Of a stretch of 64,000 nt of DNA, positions 57,423 to 64,000 are shown in pieces (within the stretch, counting starts at the first letter, position 1; each line of letters opens with the position of its first letter). Both the position numbers and the translations under genes were made by a program. Origin of the DNA: Metasolibacillus fluoroglycofenilyticus. Lineage in GTDB: Bacteria; Bacillota; Bacilli; Bacillales_A; Planococcaceae. The stretch spans positions 124,001 to 188,000 of the forward strand of contig NZ_PYWK01000001.1 in the NCBI RefSeq assembly GCF_003049645.1. Direction: 5' to 3'. Under the pieces are notes generated by a model, which was not told where the DNA came from, searched no databases, and worked only from the letters and a program-made list of their open reading frames with translations.

Positions 57423-57845
57423 TTAGCCCTGGTGCTCCGCAATATATGCCAGCATTGTTTCGTAACGTGCAGCGAGTTGCTCTGCTCTGAAGAGCTGTAG
57501 CTTGTCAAAGGCATGTTGTTGCTGCTGAACGATTTGGCGTTCTTGAGTAAATGCAATGGTAGGCTCATGCTGGAAAATATATCGTAAATGGAAGAGCTGA
57601 AGCATTGCGACCTCAGGGTTTTCTAAATTATAAGCAAATTTAATATTCCATACAGATGTATAAGAAATATATTTATTTACATAAGCAGTAGCATATTGAT
57701 ATTTTTCTTCATCAATATTTGATTGTATTTTTTTATGAATATCAGCAAGTATTAAATTGATTTCAGCTATTGCATAATAAAAGCGTCGCATTGATTTTAA
57801 TTGTTGTCGCTCTAACGATTTCGCAACATGTCTATTCATTTGCAT
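57423..57845 (-). CDS. Hypothetical helical protein, 140 residues
   Basis: This soluble, almost entirely helical protein is rich in Q, E and aromatic residues, with a likely coiled segment near RQIVQQQQHAFDKLQLF. No family is recognised. The ATG at 57845 has an AGAGGTG site. Confidence 0.6.
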   Translation of the reverse strand: MQMNRHVAKSLERQQLKSMRRFYYAIAEINLILADIHKKIQSNIDEEKYQYATAYVNKYISYTSVWNIKFAYNLENPEVAMLQLFHLRYIFQHEPTIAFTQERQIVQQQQHAFDKLQLFRAEQLAARYETMLAYIAEHQG

Positions 57846-58029
57846 AGGCAAACACCTCTGAATACTTTCATGTATTGTAGGTCCATTTTATCATGATTTA
57901 GGACATGTTTCTTGCAACAAGTAACCGCAGGAGCATTTTTTTTATACCGACAGCAAGATGAAGAGTACAAAAAACTTCCACTTCTACAGTAAAATCGCAA
58001 AGGACTAAATGCAAGAGCATGGGTCACTG

Positions 58030-58764
58030 TTATTTCCATGTAAACCCTTGCTGTGCAAGGAATTCTTTGATGTATGGACGCTTTTGCTCGATTAAATAAT
58101 CTGCCATTTGTTTTGTCCATGTAGCTGTTTTTTGATTTGAAGAACGACTTGCATAATAACCTTCCATCGTTGCATCATATTCTTCTAATAATGCATCATA
58201 CTTAGCCTCGTCATAGGCATTTTCATGAAGTACTGCAGGGACAGGCAAGCGTGGTTTTGTTTCATTGCGCTTTGTCGGAGTACCAATCGTCAGTGCAAAT
58301 AACGGAAATACATTTTTAGGTAAGTTGAAAAGTTCGCTAATTTCAGCAGGGTTATTACGTGCTCCGCCAATATAGCAAATGCCGTAGCCCTTCGCCTCTG
58401 CCGCAACAACAAAATTTTGTGCAAATAAAGATACATCGACTACACCAACAAGTAAATTTTCTGCAGAATCTGTAACGATATCTACACCGTGTTTTTGACC
58501 CGCGGCTTGAAGACGCTTAAAGTCAACACAAAATAAGAATGATGCACCCGCTGTTTGAAATTGAAATTCATTTTTTGATAATTCGCCGAGCTTTTGCTTT
58601 TTATTTTCATCCGTAACCCAAATAACGCTATATGCTTGCACAAAATGTGAACTTGCTGCCATTTGTGCTGTTTCGATTAAATCCATTACCGTTTCGCGCG
58701 GAATTTGTTCCCCTGTATATTTACGCACGGATGCGTGATTGCGTAAAAGTTCTCTAGTATCCAT
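58030..58764 (-). CDS. NADPH-dependent nitro/flavin reductase (NfsA/NfrA family)
   Basis: This 244-residue FMN protein is of the NfsA/NfrA group. The N-terminal HASVRKYTGEQIP is the FMN phosphate region and GYGICYIGGARNNP is typical of the family. It may reduce quinones, nitro compounds or flavins. The ATG at 58764 is 6 bp after AGGAGG; 58770 is too close. Confidence 0.92.
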   Translation of the reverse strand: MDTRELLRNHASVRKYTGEQIPRETVMDLIETAQMAASSHFVQAYSVIWVTDENKKQKLGELSKNEFQFQTAGASFLFCVDFKRLQAAGQKHGVDIVTDSAENLLVGVVDVSLFAQNFVVAAEAKGYGICYIGGARNNPAEISELFNLPKNVFPLFALTIGTPTKRNETKPRLPVPAVLHENAYDEAKYDALLEEYDATMEGYYASRSSNQKTATWTKQMADYLIEQKRPYIKEFLAQQGFTWK

Positions 58765-58875
58765 TTTCATCCTCCTAATGACCTGTATTCGTATATTATT
58801 TTATACTACTTATATTAAATAACCAATCAAGTTGACTAAATGCTATTATTTTAGCGATTTGTATGAATTAATTAA

Positions 58876-58965
58876 AAAACAATTACGCCTTGGCTAACTC
58901 TCATTTAGATTTTTTTCGAGCTAACTGATGTGAATTAATCTAAATATTCGCGACCTGCGCTACGT
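58876..58965 (-). repeat. R3-like element, copy f (reverse)
   Basis: The plus strand reads CAATTACGCCTTGGCTAACT then CTCATTTAGATTTTTTTCGA, the reverse complement of the R3 end (TCTAGGTGAAAGTTAGCCGAGGCGTAATTG). It lies between the nitroreductase start and the S-box promoter. Confidence 0.6.
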
Positions 58966-59023
58966 TTGGTAGGCCTTCATTCAAAATTTGTGACATCTAT
59001 TGAAAAAAATTTAAAAATAATAG

Positions 59024-59053
59024 TTGACTTCTTGGTTTACAATGCTTTATACT
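59024..59053 (+). promoter_or_regulatory. Sigma-A promoter of metY
   Basis: TTGACT at 59024-59029, an 18-bp spacer and TATACT at 59048-59053, about 30 bp before the S-box. Confidence 0.7.
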
Positions 59054-59082
59054 CAATCACAACGATGGAACATGAATCAAAT

Positions 59083-59201
59083 ACTCTTATCAAGAGTGGC
59101 GGAGGGACTAGGCCCTATGATGCCCGGCAACCGGTAAGCGACGAGCTTACAAAGGTGCTAATTCCTACAGATTCGGATTGGAATCTGAAAGATAAGGGGA
59201 G
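59083..59201 (+). promoter_or_regulatory. SAM-I (S-box) riboswitch
   Basis: The conserved S-box elements are present in order: CTCTTATCAAGAG, GGCGGAGGGACTAGGCCC, GATGCCCGGCAACC, GGTGCTAATTCCTACAG and GAAAGATAAGGG. It senses S-adenosylmethionine and stops metY transcription when methionine is sufficient. Confidence 0.97.
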
Positions 59202-59220
59202 GAAAACTTGCTCATTTGCG

Positions 59221-59248
59221 AACCCTCTTCTTAGGAAGAGGGTTTTTT
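59221..59248 (+). terminator. S-box expression-platform terminator
   Basis: Arms AACCCTCTTC and GAAGAGGGTT with a TTAG loop are followed by T6. It is the regulated terminator of the riboswitch. Confidence 0.95.
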
Positions 59249-59306
59249 GTTTTTCTACCCTCCTCAAAAATCCATTAGCCATCGAATACATTTTAGGAGG
59301 AACATC

Positions 59307-60593
59307 ATGTCAACACTACGACCAGAAACATTGTTATTACATGGTGGGCAAAAACCCGATCCAGTAACAGGGGCAATTGCCGTACCAATTTATCGTACAA
59401 CTGCTTATGCATTTAACGATACTGCTCATGCGCAGCGATTATTTGCATTAGAGGAAGCGGGAAATATTTATTCTCGTATTATGAACCCGACTGTTGGGGC
59501 ATTTGAAGAGCGTGTTGCTTTATTGGAAAAAGGAACAGCAGCAGTAGCACTTTCTTCAGGAATGGCAGCTATCTCATTTTCTATTTTAAACATTGCTGGT
59601 GCAGGAGACCATATCGTATCAGCAGGCTCTTTGTACGGCGGTACTTATAATTTATTTGCTACAACTTTGCCACGTTACGGTATTACGACAACATTTGTAG
59701 ACGAGAGTGACCCGGAAAACTTCCGAGCGGCAATTAACGAAAATACAAAAGCAATTTTTGCAGAAACAATCGGTAATCCAAGCTTAAATGTGCTAGATAT
59801 TGAAGCGGTTGCTAAAATCGCACATGAGCATGGTATCCCACTAATCCTTGATAATACATTCCCATCACCATATGGCTCTAATCCAATCGAATTCGGGGCG
59901 GATGTTGTCATTCATTCGGCAACAAAATGGATTGGTGGGCATGGCACAACAATCGGTGGTATTGTTGTCGATGCAGGGAAATTTGACTGGACACAGGGGA
60001 AATTCCCAGGCTTCACAGAGCCTGATACAACATATCACGGCATCCGCTATGGAGTTGATACGGCAACTGCGGCATTCGCTACAAAATTGCGCGTGCAATT
60101 GCTGCGAGATTTCGGGCCAACATTAAGTGCAGATTCAGCATTTAACTTTTTACAAGGGTTAGAAACGCTTCATTTGCGTGTAGTAAGACATAATGAAAAT
60201 GCCGCAAAAGTAGCGGCTCATTTACGTAACCACCCATTCGTGGAATATGTAAACTATAACGGCTTTGAAGATACTGTATCGCATTCATTGGCGAAAAAGT
60301 ATTTGAAAAATGGTTTTGGCTCTATCATCACTTTCGGTATTAAAGGTGGTAGAGAGGCTGGGCGAACTGTTATTGATAGTGTTAAACTCTTCTCGCATGT
60401 AGCAAATGTGGGCGATGCACGCTCGCTTATTATTCACCCAGCATCTACAACACATCAACAATTATCAGCAGAAGAACTTAAAATCGCTGGTGTATCAGAA
60501 GAGCTCATTCGCTTATCAATCGGCTTAGAAGCAGTGGAAGATATAGTGGCAGATTTGGACCAAGCGTTAGCATTAGCAGCAAAAAATGCTTAA
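59307..60593 (+). CDS. metY: O-acetylhomoserine sulfhydrylase (homocysteine synthase)
   Basis: This 428-residue PLP enzyme of the Cys/Met metabolism family makes homocysteine from O-acetylhomoserine and sulfide. The PLP lysine lies in VVIHSATKWIGGHGTTIGG. The length and HPASTTHQQLS segment fit MetY rather than MetB/MetC. The ATG at 59307 has a TAGGAGG site. S-box control confirms a methionine role. Confidence 0.94.
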   Translation: MSTLRPETLLLHGGQKPDPVTGAIAVPIYRTTAYAFNDTAHAQRLFALEEAGNIYSRIMNPTVGAFEERVALLEKGTAAVALSSGMAAISFSILNIAGAGDHIVSAGSLYGGTYNLFATTLPRYGITTTFVDESDPENFRAAINENTKAIFAETIGNPSLNVLDIEAVAKIAHEHGIPLILDNTFPSPYGSNPIEFGADVVIHSATKWIGGHGTTIGGIVVDAGKFDWTQGKFPGFTEPDTTYHGIRYGVDTATAAFATKLRVQLLRDFGPTLSADSAFNFLQGLETLHLRVVRHNENAAKVAAHLRNHPFVEYVNYNGFEDTVSHSLAKKYLKNGFGSIITFGIKGGREAGRTVIDSVKLFSHVANVGDARSLIIHPASTTHQQLSAEELKIAGVSEELIRLSIGLEAVEDIVADLDQALALAAKNA

Positions 60594-60664
60594 CCTATAG
60601 ACAAACGCTTGAATACTCATTTGTATAAAGTATCTATATGGTTTTGTTAGATTGTTGCTAAAAA

Positions 60665-60703
60665 TAGGCTGTAGACTGCATCATTTCGCAGTCGCAGCCC
60701 CTC
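60665..60703 (+). terminator. Hairpin after metY
   Basis: Arms GGCTGTAGACTGC and GCAGTCGCAGCC pair with one mismatch. No T-run follows, so termination is uncertain. Confidence 0.45.
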
Positions 60704-60748
60704 TAGCTAAAATATAAAACTTAATACCTAGTATTTTTATAAGAATTG

Positions 60749-60777
60749 TTGACTTCTTGATTTTTCTCAATTATAAT
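60749..60777 (+). promoter_or_regulatory. Sigma-A promoter with long R3-containing leader
   Basis: TTGACT, 17 bp, TATAAT. The predicted leader to the gene at 60942 is about 155 bases and contains R3 copy c. Confidence 0.78.
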
Positions 60778-60821
60778 AAAACCAATCCACTTGCAGGGAA
60801 TTAAAATTCTTTCAATCTCCA

Positions 60822-60912
60822 ACGGATGTTACAGGATGTGGCGATTTTAAGTAAACTTCCACCAAAAATATTGGATAAATCTAGGTGGCGGTGAACCGAA
60901 GCGTAATTGATA
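60822..60912 (+). repeat. R3 element, copy c
   Basis: It contains GGATGTTACAGGATGTGGCG, AAATCTAGGTGGCGGTGAAC and CGAAGCGTAATTGAT. It lies in the leader of the 60942 gene and ends 17 bp before its ribosome binding site. Confidence 0.65.
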
Positions 60913-60941
60913 AAATAGGATAAATCAAAGGAGTGTTGAAT

Positions 60942-61328
60942 ATGGGACGTACATATAGTGCACAAAACATAGCATCTTATATTGTGTATGAATTAAATGA
61001 GACATACACCTTCATCAATTCACAAGCAATTCAATTATTATTAGCAAATGTTGAAATGATGTGGATGAAAGTGTTTGGGCATAGTGCGTTTTCAGAATCA
61101 ACATATGATTTATTAAATGGGTACATTGTAAAGGAAGTATATGATGCGTATATCGAGCATGGAAATGACCACATTAAATTGCCAGCGAAAGAATGGTTTT
61201 TACGCTATGGGGAGTTTCAGCTTGTTCACCGCACATATGCAGTGCCAGCATTTACAGCATTAGAGGAAAAGATTATGCAATCCATTTTGGAAAACTATCG
61301 CCGTCGACAATTAACAGAAGTTAGTTGA
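60942..61328 (+). CDS. Hypothetical protein, possibly Panacea/DUF4065-like
   Basis: This is a 128-residue soluble protein. The order 'NIASYIVYELNETYTFINSQ' then helices and 'NGYIVKEVYDAY' recalls the DUF4065 (GepA/SocA, Panacea) pattern of TA-linked proteins, but no toxin gene is adjacent and the match is weak. The ATG at 60942 has an AAGGAGTG site. Confidence 0.55.
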   Translation: MGRTYSAQNIASYIVYELNETYTFINSQAIQLLLANVEMMWMKVFGHSAFSESTYDLLNGYIVKEVYDAYIEHGNDHIKLPAKEWFLRYGEFQLVHRTYAVPAFTALEEKIMQSILENYRRRQLTEVS

Positions 61329-61387
61329 AATCTTCCTTATTATAATAGAAGAAATTCCCCCATTTCTTTTATTGATATATAACCTAC

Positions 61388-61429
61388 GGGGCTGTCTTGA
61401 AAGTCATTTCTTTCTTGGCAGCCCCATTT
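61388..61429 (+). terminator. Terminator after the 128-residue gene
   Basis: Arms GGGGCTGTCTTGAAAG and CTTTCTTGGCAGCCCC (with mismatches) are followed by ATTTCT. It belongs to the GTCTTGAAAG hairpin group. Confidence 0.6.
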
Positions 61430-61661
61430 CTATATTATTTGAATGTTTGGTGACCTCTCTGAAAAAACAAATGTCTGTTTAGGGTAGAATTTTCTTGTAA
61501 TATCATAAGTATTGAGCTAGAATCACTATATATAACGAGAACGATATAACAAATAAGTCGTGGTTTTTTGCAGAAAATATATAAAATACACAATTTGATT
61601 TTGTAAAAAGCCTAAGATTCACTTGATTAGTTGTGAAAGGAAATTTGGAGGCGAAGGTATA

Positions 61662-62648
61662 GTGTCAAAAGTGAAGGCAGCCATTCTCGGTTTTGGAACC
61701 GTGGGGCAAGGAATTTATCATATACTAAAGGAAAGGCAGCAGGAGCTCCAACAGAAATTAGGGGTGGAGCTCGAGGTTGTAAAAATATTAGTTACTGATG
61801 CGAGTAAAGAACGTGTAGCTAACACAATGCATTTGATGACGGAAAGTATAGAGGACGTATTGGCAGAGCCTGGATTACAAGTTGTTTTCGAAGCGATTGT
61901 AAATGAGGAGCCAGCGTTTTCCTATTTAAAGCGCGCAGTCGAGCATAGATGCCACGTTATTACGGCGAATAAGGTGATGTTTGCAAAGCGGGGGCAGGAG
62001 CTTGAGCAACTTGCTAAGGAGCATGGTGTATATGTAGGGTATGAAGCCTCTGTAGCTGGTGGCGTACCTGTTATTAAGACATTAAAAAATGTGCTGTTAG
62101 TAAATGATGCCGAACGAATTCAAGGTATTTTAAATGGAACAACGAACTATATTTTAACGAAAATGCGTATAGAAAATGTATCCTTTGAGGAAGCTTTAAA
62201 GGAGGCACAGCGACTTGGCTATGCAGAAGCCGATCCATACAATGATGTGTCGGGGCAGGATGCCTTCAAAAAGTTAATGATTTTATCTAGCTTGGCATTT
62301 GGTGAACAGCCTAATTGGTCGGAGGTAGAAGTAATCGGTGTTGATGCAATTTCCCAAGCAGATGTGCAGGAGGCACAGGCGAAAGGGCTACGTTATCGTC
62401 ATGTTGCGGAAATAGAACGCTTTGCAGACGGAAAAATCGTTGGTAAAGTAATACCGTTATTAGTGAACAAAGAGCATCCGTTATACGCTATTGATGATGT
62501 TAATAACGCTGTGGCTGTTGATACAAATTATATTGGGACAATTACACTTGTTGGACCTGGAGCGGGAATGTATCCAACTGCAAGTGTGATGGTAGAGGAT
62601 TATGCAGAAATAATGACAAAAAGTGTAAGTCAAGTTATCCCGATTTAA
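61662..62648 (+). CDS. hom: Homoserine dehydrogenase, short form without ACT domain
   Basis: This reduces aspartate semialdehyde to homoserine for methionine and threonine. The NAD(P) motif GFGTVGQG is at the N-terminus, and SVAGGVPVIKTLKN, ILNGTTNYIL and YAEADPYNDVSGQDAFKK mark the catalytic domain. At 328 residues it lacks the C-terminal ACT domain of the usual 430-residue enzyme, so feedback control may be absent. The start is GTG at 61662. It lies near metY. Confidence 0.9.
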   Translation: MSKVKAAILGFGTVGQGIYHILKERQQELQQKLGVELEVVKILVTDASKERVANTMHLMTESIEDVLAEPGLQVVFEAIVNEEPAFSYLKRAVEHRCHVITANKVMFAKRGQELEQLAKEHGVYVGYEASVAGGVPVIKTLKNVLLVNDAERIQGILNGTTNYILTKMRIENVSFEEALKEAQRLGYAEADPYNDVSGQDAFKKLMILSSLAFGEQPNWSEVEVIGVDAISQADVQEAQAKGLRYRHVAEIERFADGKIVGKVIPLLVNKEHPLYAIDDVNNAVAVDTNYIGTITLVGPGAGMYPTASVMVEDYAEIMTKSVSQVIPI

Positions 62649-62654
62649 GTAAGG

Positions 62655-62696
62655 GGCGGTGTTGTCTACAAAGGCAGCACCGCCTTTCTTTTAGTA
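62655..62696 (+). terminator. Terminator after hom
   Basis: Arms GGGCGGTGTTG and CAGCACCGCC are followed by TTTCTTTT. It is a standard intrinsic terminator. Confidence 0.85.
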
Positions 62697-62735
62697 TAGA
62701 AATTCTTCACTTTAATTCTGGGGGTTGGGCACCCT

Positions 62736-62966
62736 TTAGTCTTCATCCTTCACATCAATATCTTCAGGGATGGGGGTATTACGCCAAATATCAATTTCCT
62801 CTTTGATACGCTCGATTTGCTCGTGGTATGCCTCGAACTGTCCACTGTTGATTAAAAATTGCTCACCATCATGCACGGCTTTAATGCGCCCATTGTGAAT
62901 ATAATATAAAATTTGTTCTTCTGGCATATTTAAGTCTAAGGCTGTTTGAGCTACAGTTTTATACAT
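62736..62966 (-). CDS. Excisionase-type helix-turn-helix DNA-binding protein
   Basis: This 76-residue protein has an N-terminal MerR/excisionase-type winged helix (KTVAQTALDLNMPEEQILYY, then IHNGRIKAVHDGEQFLI) and an acidic tail. Such small proteins occur as solitary genes as well as in mobile elements; no integrase is nearby. The ATG at 62966 is preferred; 62975 is too near the site. Confidence 0.75.
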   Translation of the reverse strand: MYKTVAQTALDLNMPEEQILYYIHNGRIKAVHDGEQFLINSGQFEAYHEQIERIKEEIDIWRNTPIPEDIDVKDED

Positions 62967-63077
62967 AAACGACATTCCCTTTCCATTTCTTCAGAAAATC
63001 TTAAGATTTACGTTAAGCAATACTTCATTTTTATCCTTTATTATAACATTATAAGAGTTTGCAGCGAGGTGAATGAT

Positions 63078-63764
63078 ATGACGAAGTTAACGATACTAGT
63101 CGTGGATGATGACCAAGATATCCGCGATGGTATAGAAATTTATTTAAAAAATGATGGCTATCAAGTTTTGAAGGCTGGCGATGGTGTAGAGGCGTTAGAA
63201 ATGCTGTCACAGCATGAGGTACATTTGATTGTTTTAGATATAATGATGCCGAATATGGATGGTATTACAGCGACATTTAAAATCCGGGCTGAACGAAATA
63301 TCCCAATTATTATGCTTAGTGCGAAGGCTGAGGATACGGATAAGATTCATGGTTTGTCTGTTGGGGCGGATGATTATATTACAAAGCCCTTCCATCCTTT
63401 AGAGTTAATGGCTCGGGTAAAGTCGCAGCTACGTCGTTATGTCGAGCTAGGAACATTTCAAAATAGCGCAGCGCAAATTGAAGGGCTAGAGTTAGATATA
63501 GCAGGTCGCCAAGTTTTAAAGGACGGAGAGCCTATAAAGCTGACGCCCATTGAATATAAAATAACAGAACTATTGTTAAAAAATGCTGGTCGTGTTTTTT
63601 CCATTCAAGAAATTTACGAAATGGTTTGGAACGAAGAGGCGTATAATGCTGAAAATATTGTCGCAGTACACATCCGAAAAATCCGCGAAAAAATTGAAAC
63701 AGATCCGAAAAATCCACATTATTTAAAGGTTGTTTGGGGACTTGGCTACAAAATGGAAAAGTAA
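63078..63764 (+). CDS. OmpR-family response regulator
   Basis: This 228-residue regulator has an N-terminal receiver domain with VVDDD, phospho-acceptor aspartate in LIVLDIMMP, and lysine in ITKPFHPLEL. The C-terminal winged helix (residues 130-228, ending VVWGLGYKMEK) binds DNA. The ATG at 63078 has a GAGGTGA site. A sensor kinase is expected downstream but only the beginning of further genes is in the window. Confidence 0.95.
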   Translation: MTKLTILVVDDDQDIRDGIEIYLKNDGYQVLKAGDGVEALEMLSQHEVHLIVLDIMMPNMDGITATFKIRAERNIPIIMLSAKAEDTDKIHGLSVGADDYITKPFHPLELMARVKSQLRRYVELGTFQNSAAQIEGLELDIAGRQVLKDGEPIKLTPIEYKITELLLKNAGRVFSIQEIYEMVWNEEAYNAENIVAVHIRKIREKIETDPKNPHYLKVVWGLGYKMEK

Positions 63765-63894
63765 TATTGCACTGGTATGTACGCTAATTAGTGCAATTGC
63801 TAGTCTAATTGGTCTTATTTATATCGGGATGTTTCTATGGGCGACAAGAGCGGATTTAATCAATACATTGCAGTTATTACGAAAGCTTTTTTAG
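63742..63894 (+). CDS. 50-residue membrane protein overlapping the response regulator
   Basis: The frame starts at TTG 63742, inside the regulator gene, and encodes MATKWKSNIALVCTLISAIA followed by a second hydrophobic stretch (SLIGLIYIGMFLWA) and a short polar tail. It ends 11 bp before the next gene. It could be a small sensor or kinase partner; no family is recognised. Confidence 0.5.
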   Translation: MATKWKSNIALVCTLISAIASLIGLIYIGMFLWATRADLINTLQLLRKLF

Positions 63895-63905
63895 GAGGAA
63901 ACGAA

Positions 63906-64000
63906 ATGAAGAAGGGAAGAGGCGCCCTAACGCTACTGCTCATTTTTTGGACCATATTTTCGTTATTTTCCTTTTTGGGAAATGCGAATACGATTATCGG
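63906..64000 (+). CDS. Start of a membrane protein, probably the sensor kinase (cut by window edge)
   Basis: The ATG at 63906 follows a perfect AGGAGG. The 31 visible codons begin MKKGRGALTLLLIFWTIFSL, a membrane helix. Position after an OmpR-type regulator suggests a histidine kinase, but no kinase motif is inside the window. Confidence 0.55.
   Translation, partial: MKKGRGALTLLLIFWTIFSLFSFLGNANTII

Noticed and set aside
57836..58120. 94-codon minus-strand frame
   Set aside because: It overlaps the nitroreductase gene in another frame and has a cysteine-rich, shadow-like composition.
60942..61328. Antitoxin of a toxin-antitoxin pair (Panacea)
   Set aside because: The match to DUF4065 is weak and no toxin frame lies beside it.
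62736..62966. Excisionase-like gene as sign of a mobile element
   Set aside because: No integrase, attachment-site repeat or phage gene is nearby; such small helix-turn-helix genes are also ordinary chromosomal genes.

Overview
The window looks like chromosome of a low-GC, Gram-positive, Bacillus-type bacterium, most likely Planococcaceae (Lysinibacillus/Solibacillus-like). This is inferred from strong AGGAGG-type ribosome binding sites, lipobox signal peptides, sigma-A promoters, S-box and guanine riboswitches, PerR- and Fur-type boxes, a bacterial NO synthase and a YjfB-type motility peptide. No tRNA, rRNA, CRISPR array, prophage or intact insertion sequence is visible.

Layout. 1-1.7 kb: ahpC-ahpF under a PerR-like box. 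2.1-5.0 kb: polysaccharide deacetylase, ECF sigma factor and anti-sigma factor behind a perfect ECF promoter. 5.3-11.2 kb: an AraC-type atypical response regulator divergent from a decayed yjiH gene and hutU-hutI-hutG. 11.2-16.8 kb: small membrane proteins, NO synthase, a lipoprotein, a membrane Mrr-type nuclease and an MFS carrier. 16.8-19.2 kb: guanine riboswitch, xpt and pbuX. 19.2-24 kb: small genes, a DMT carrier and an MFS/SgrR-like pair. 24-31 kb: rocD, then an IclR regulator divergent from a rocB-like peptidase and a polar amino-acid ABC importer. 31-39 kb: MFS carriers (one behind a MerR-type promoter), speG, a DUF402 protein, a chemoreceptor and an HD phosphohydrolase. 39.7-42.2 kb: a second amino-acid ABC importer. 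42.3-48.7 kb: small membrane genes, a YjfB peptide, a lipoprotein Cu/Zn SOD, and a TAXI-TRAP transporter. 49-58.8 kb: acetyltransferase, FhuF-like reductase divergent from a candidate Fur-controlled small RNA, pepT, a YhhN protein, a large membrane protein, signal peptidase I and a nitroreductase. 59-62.7 kb: S-box-controlled metY and a short homoserine dehydrogenase. 62.7-64 kb: a response regulator, a small membrane protein and the start of a further membrane protein.

How the genes work together. Much of the region concerns nitrogen and amino acids: histidine breakdown (hut), arginine/ornithine (rocD, rocB-like, ABC importer, NO synthase, speG), peptide cleavage (pepT) and sulphur amino acids (metY, hom). 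Stress functions (AhpCF, SOD, nitroreductase, ECF operon) lie between them.

The most unusual content is between genes. There are at least four families of dispersed repeats: a 45-bp palindrome found only between convergent genes, with compensatory changes in its arms; a hairpin-plus-tail element in about eight copies; a long degenerate element that lies in 5' leaders; and a fourth inverted-repeat element. Several genes end inside such hairpins. The best candidate for an undescribed functional element is the predicted Fur-repressed small RNA at about 50786-50905, whose terminator loop is C-rich and complementary to the ribosome binding site of the TAXI solute-binding protein.
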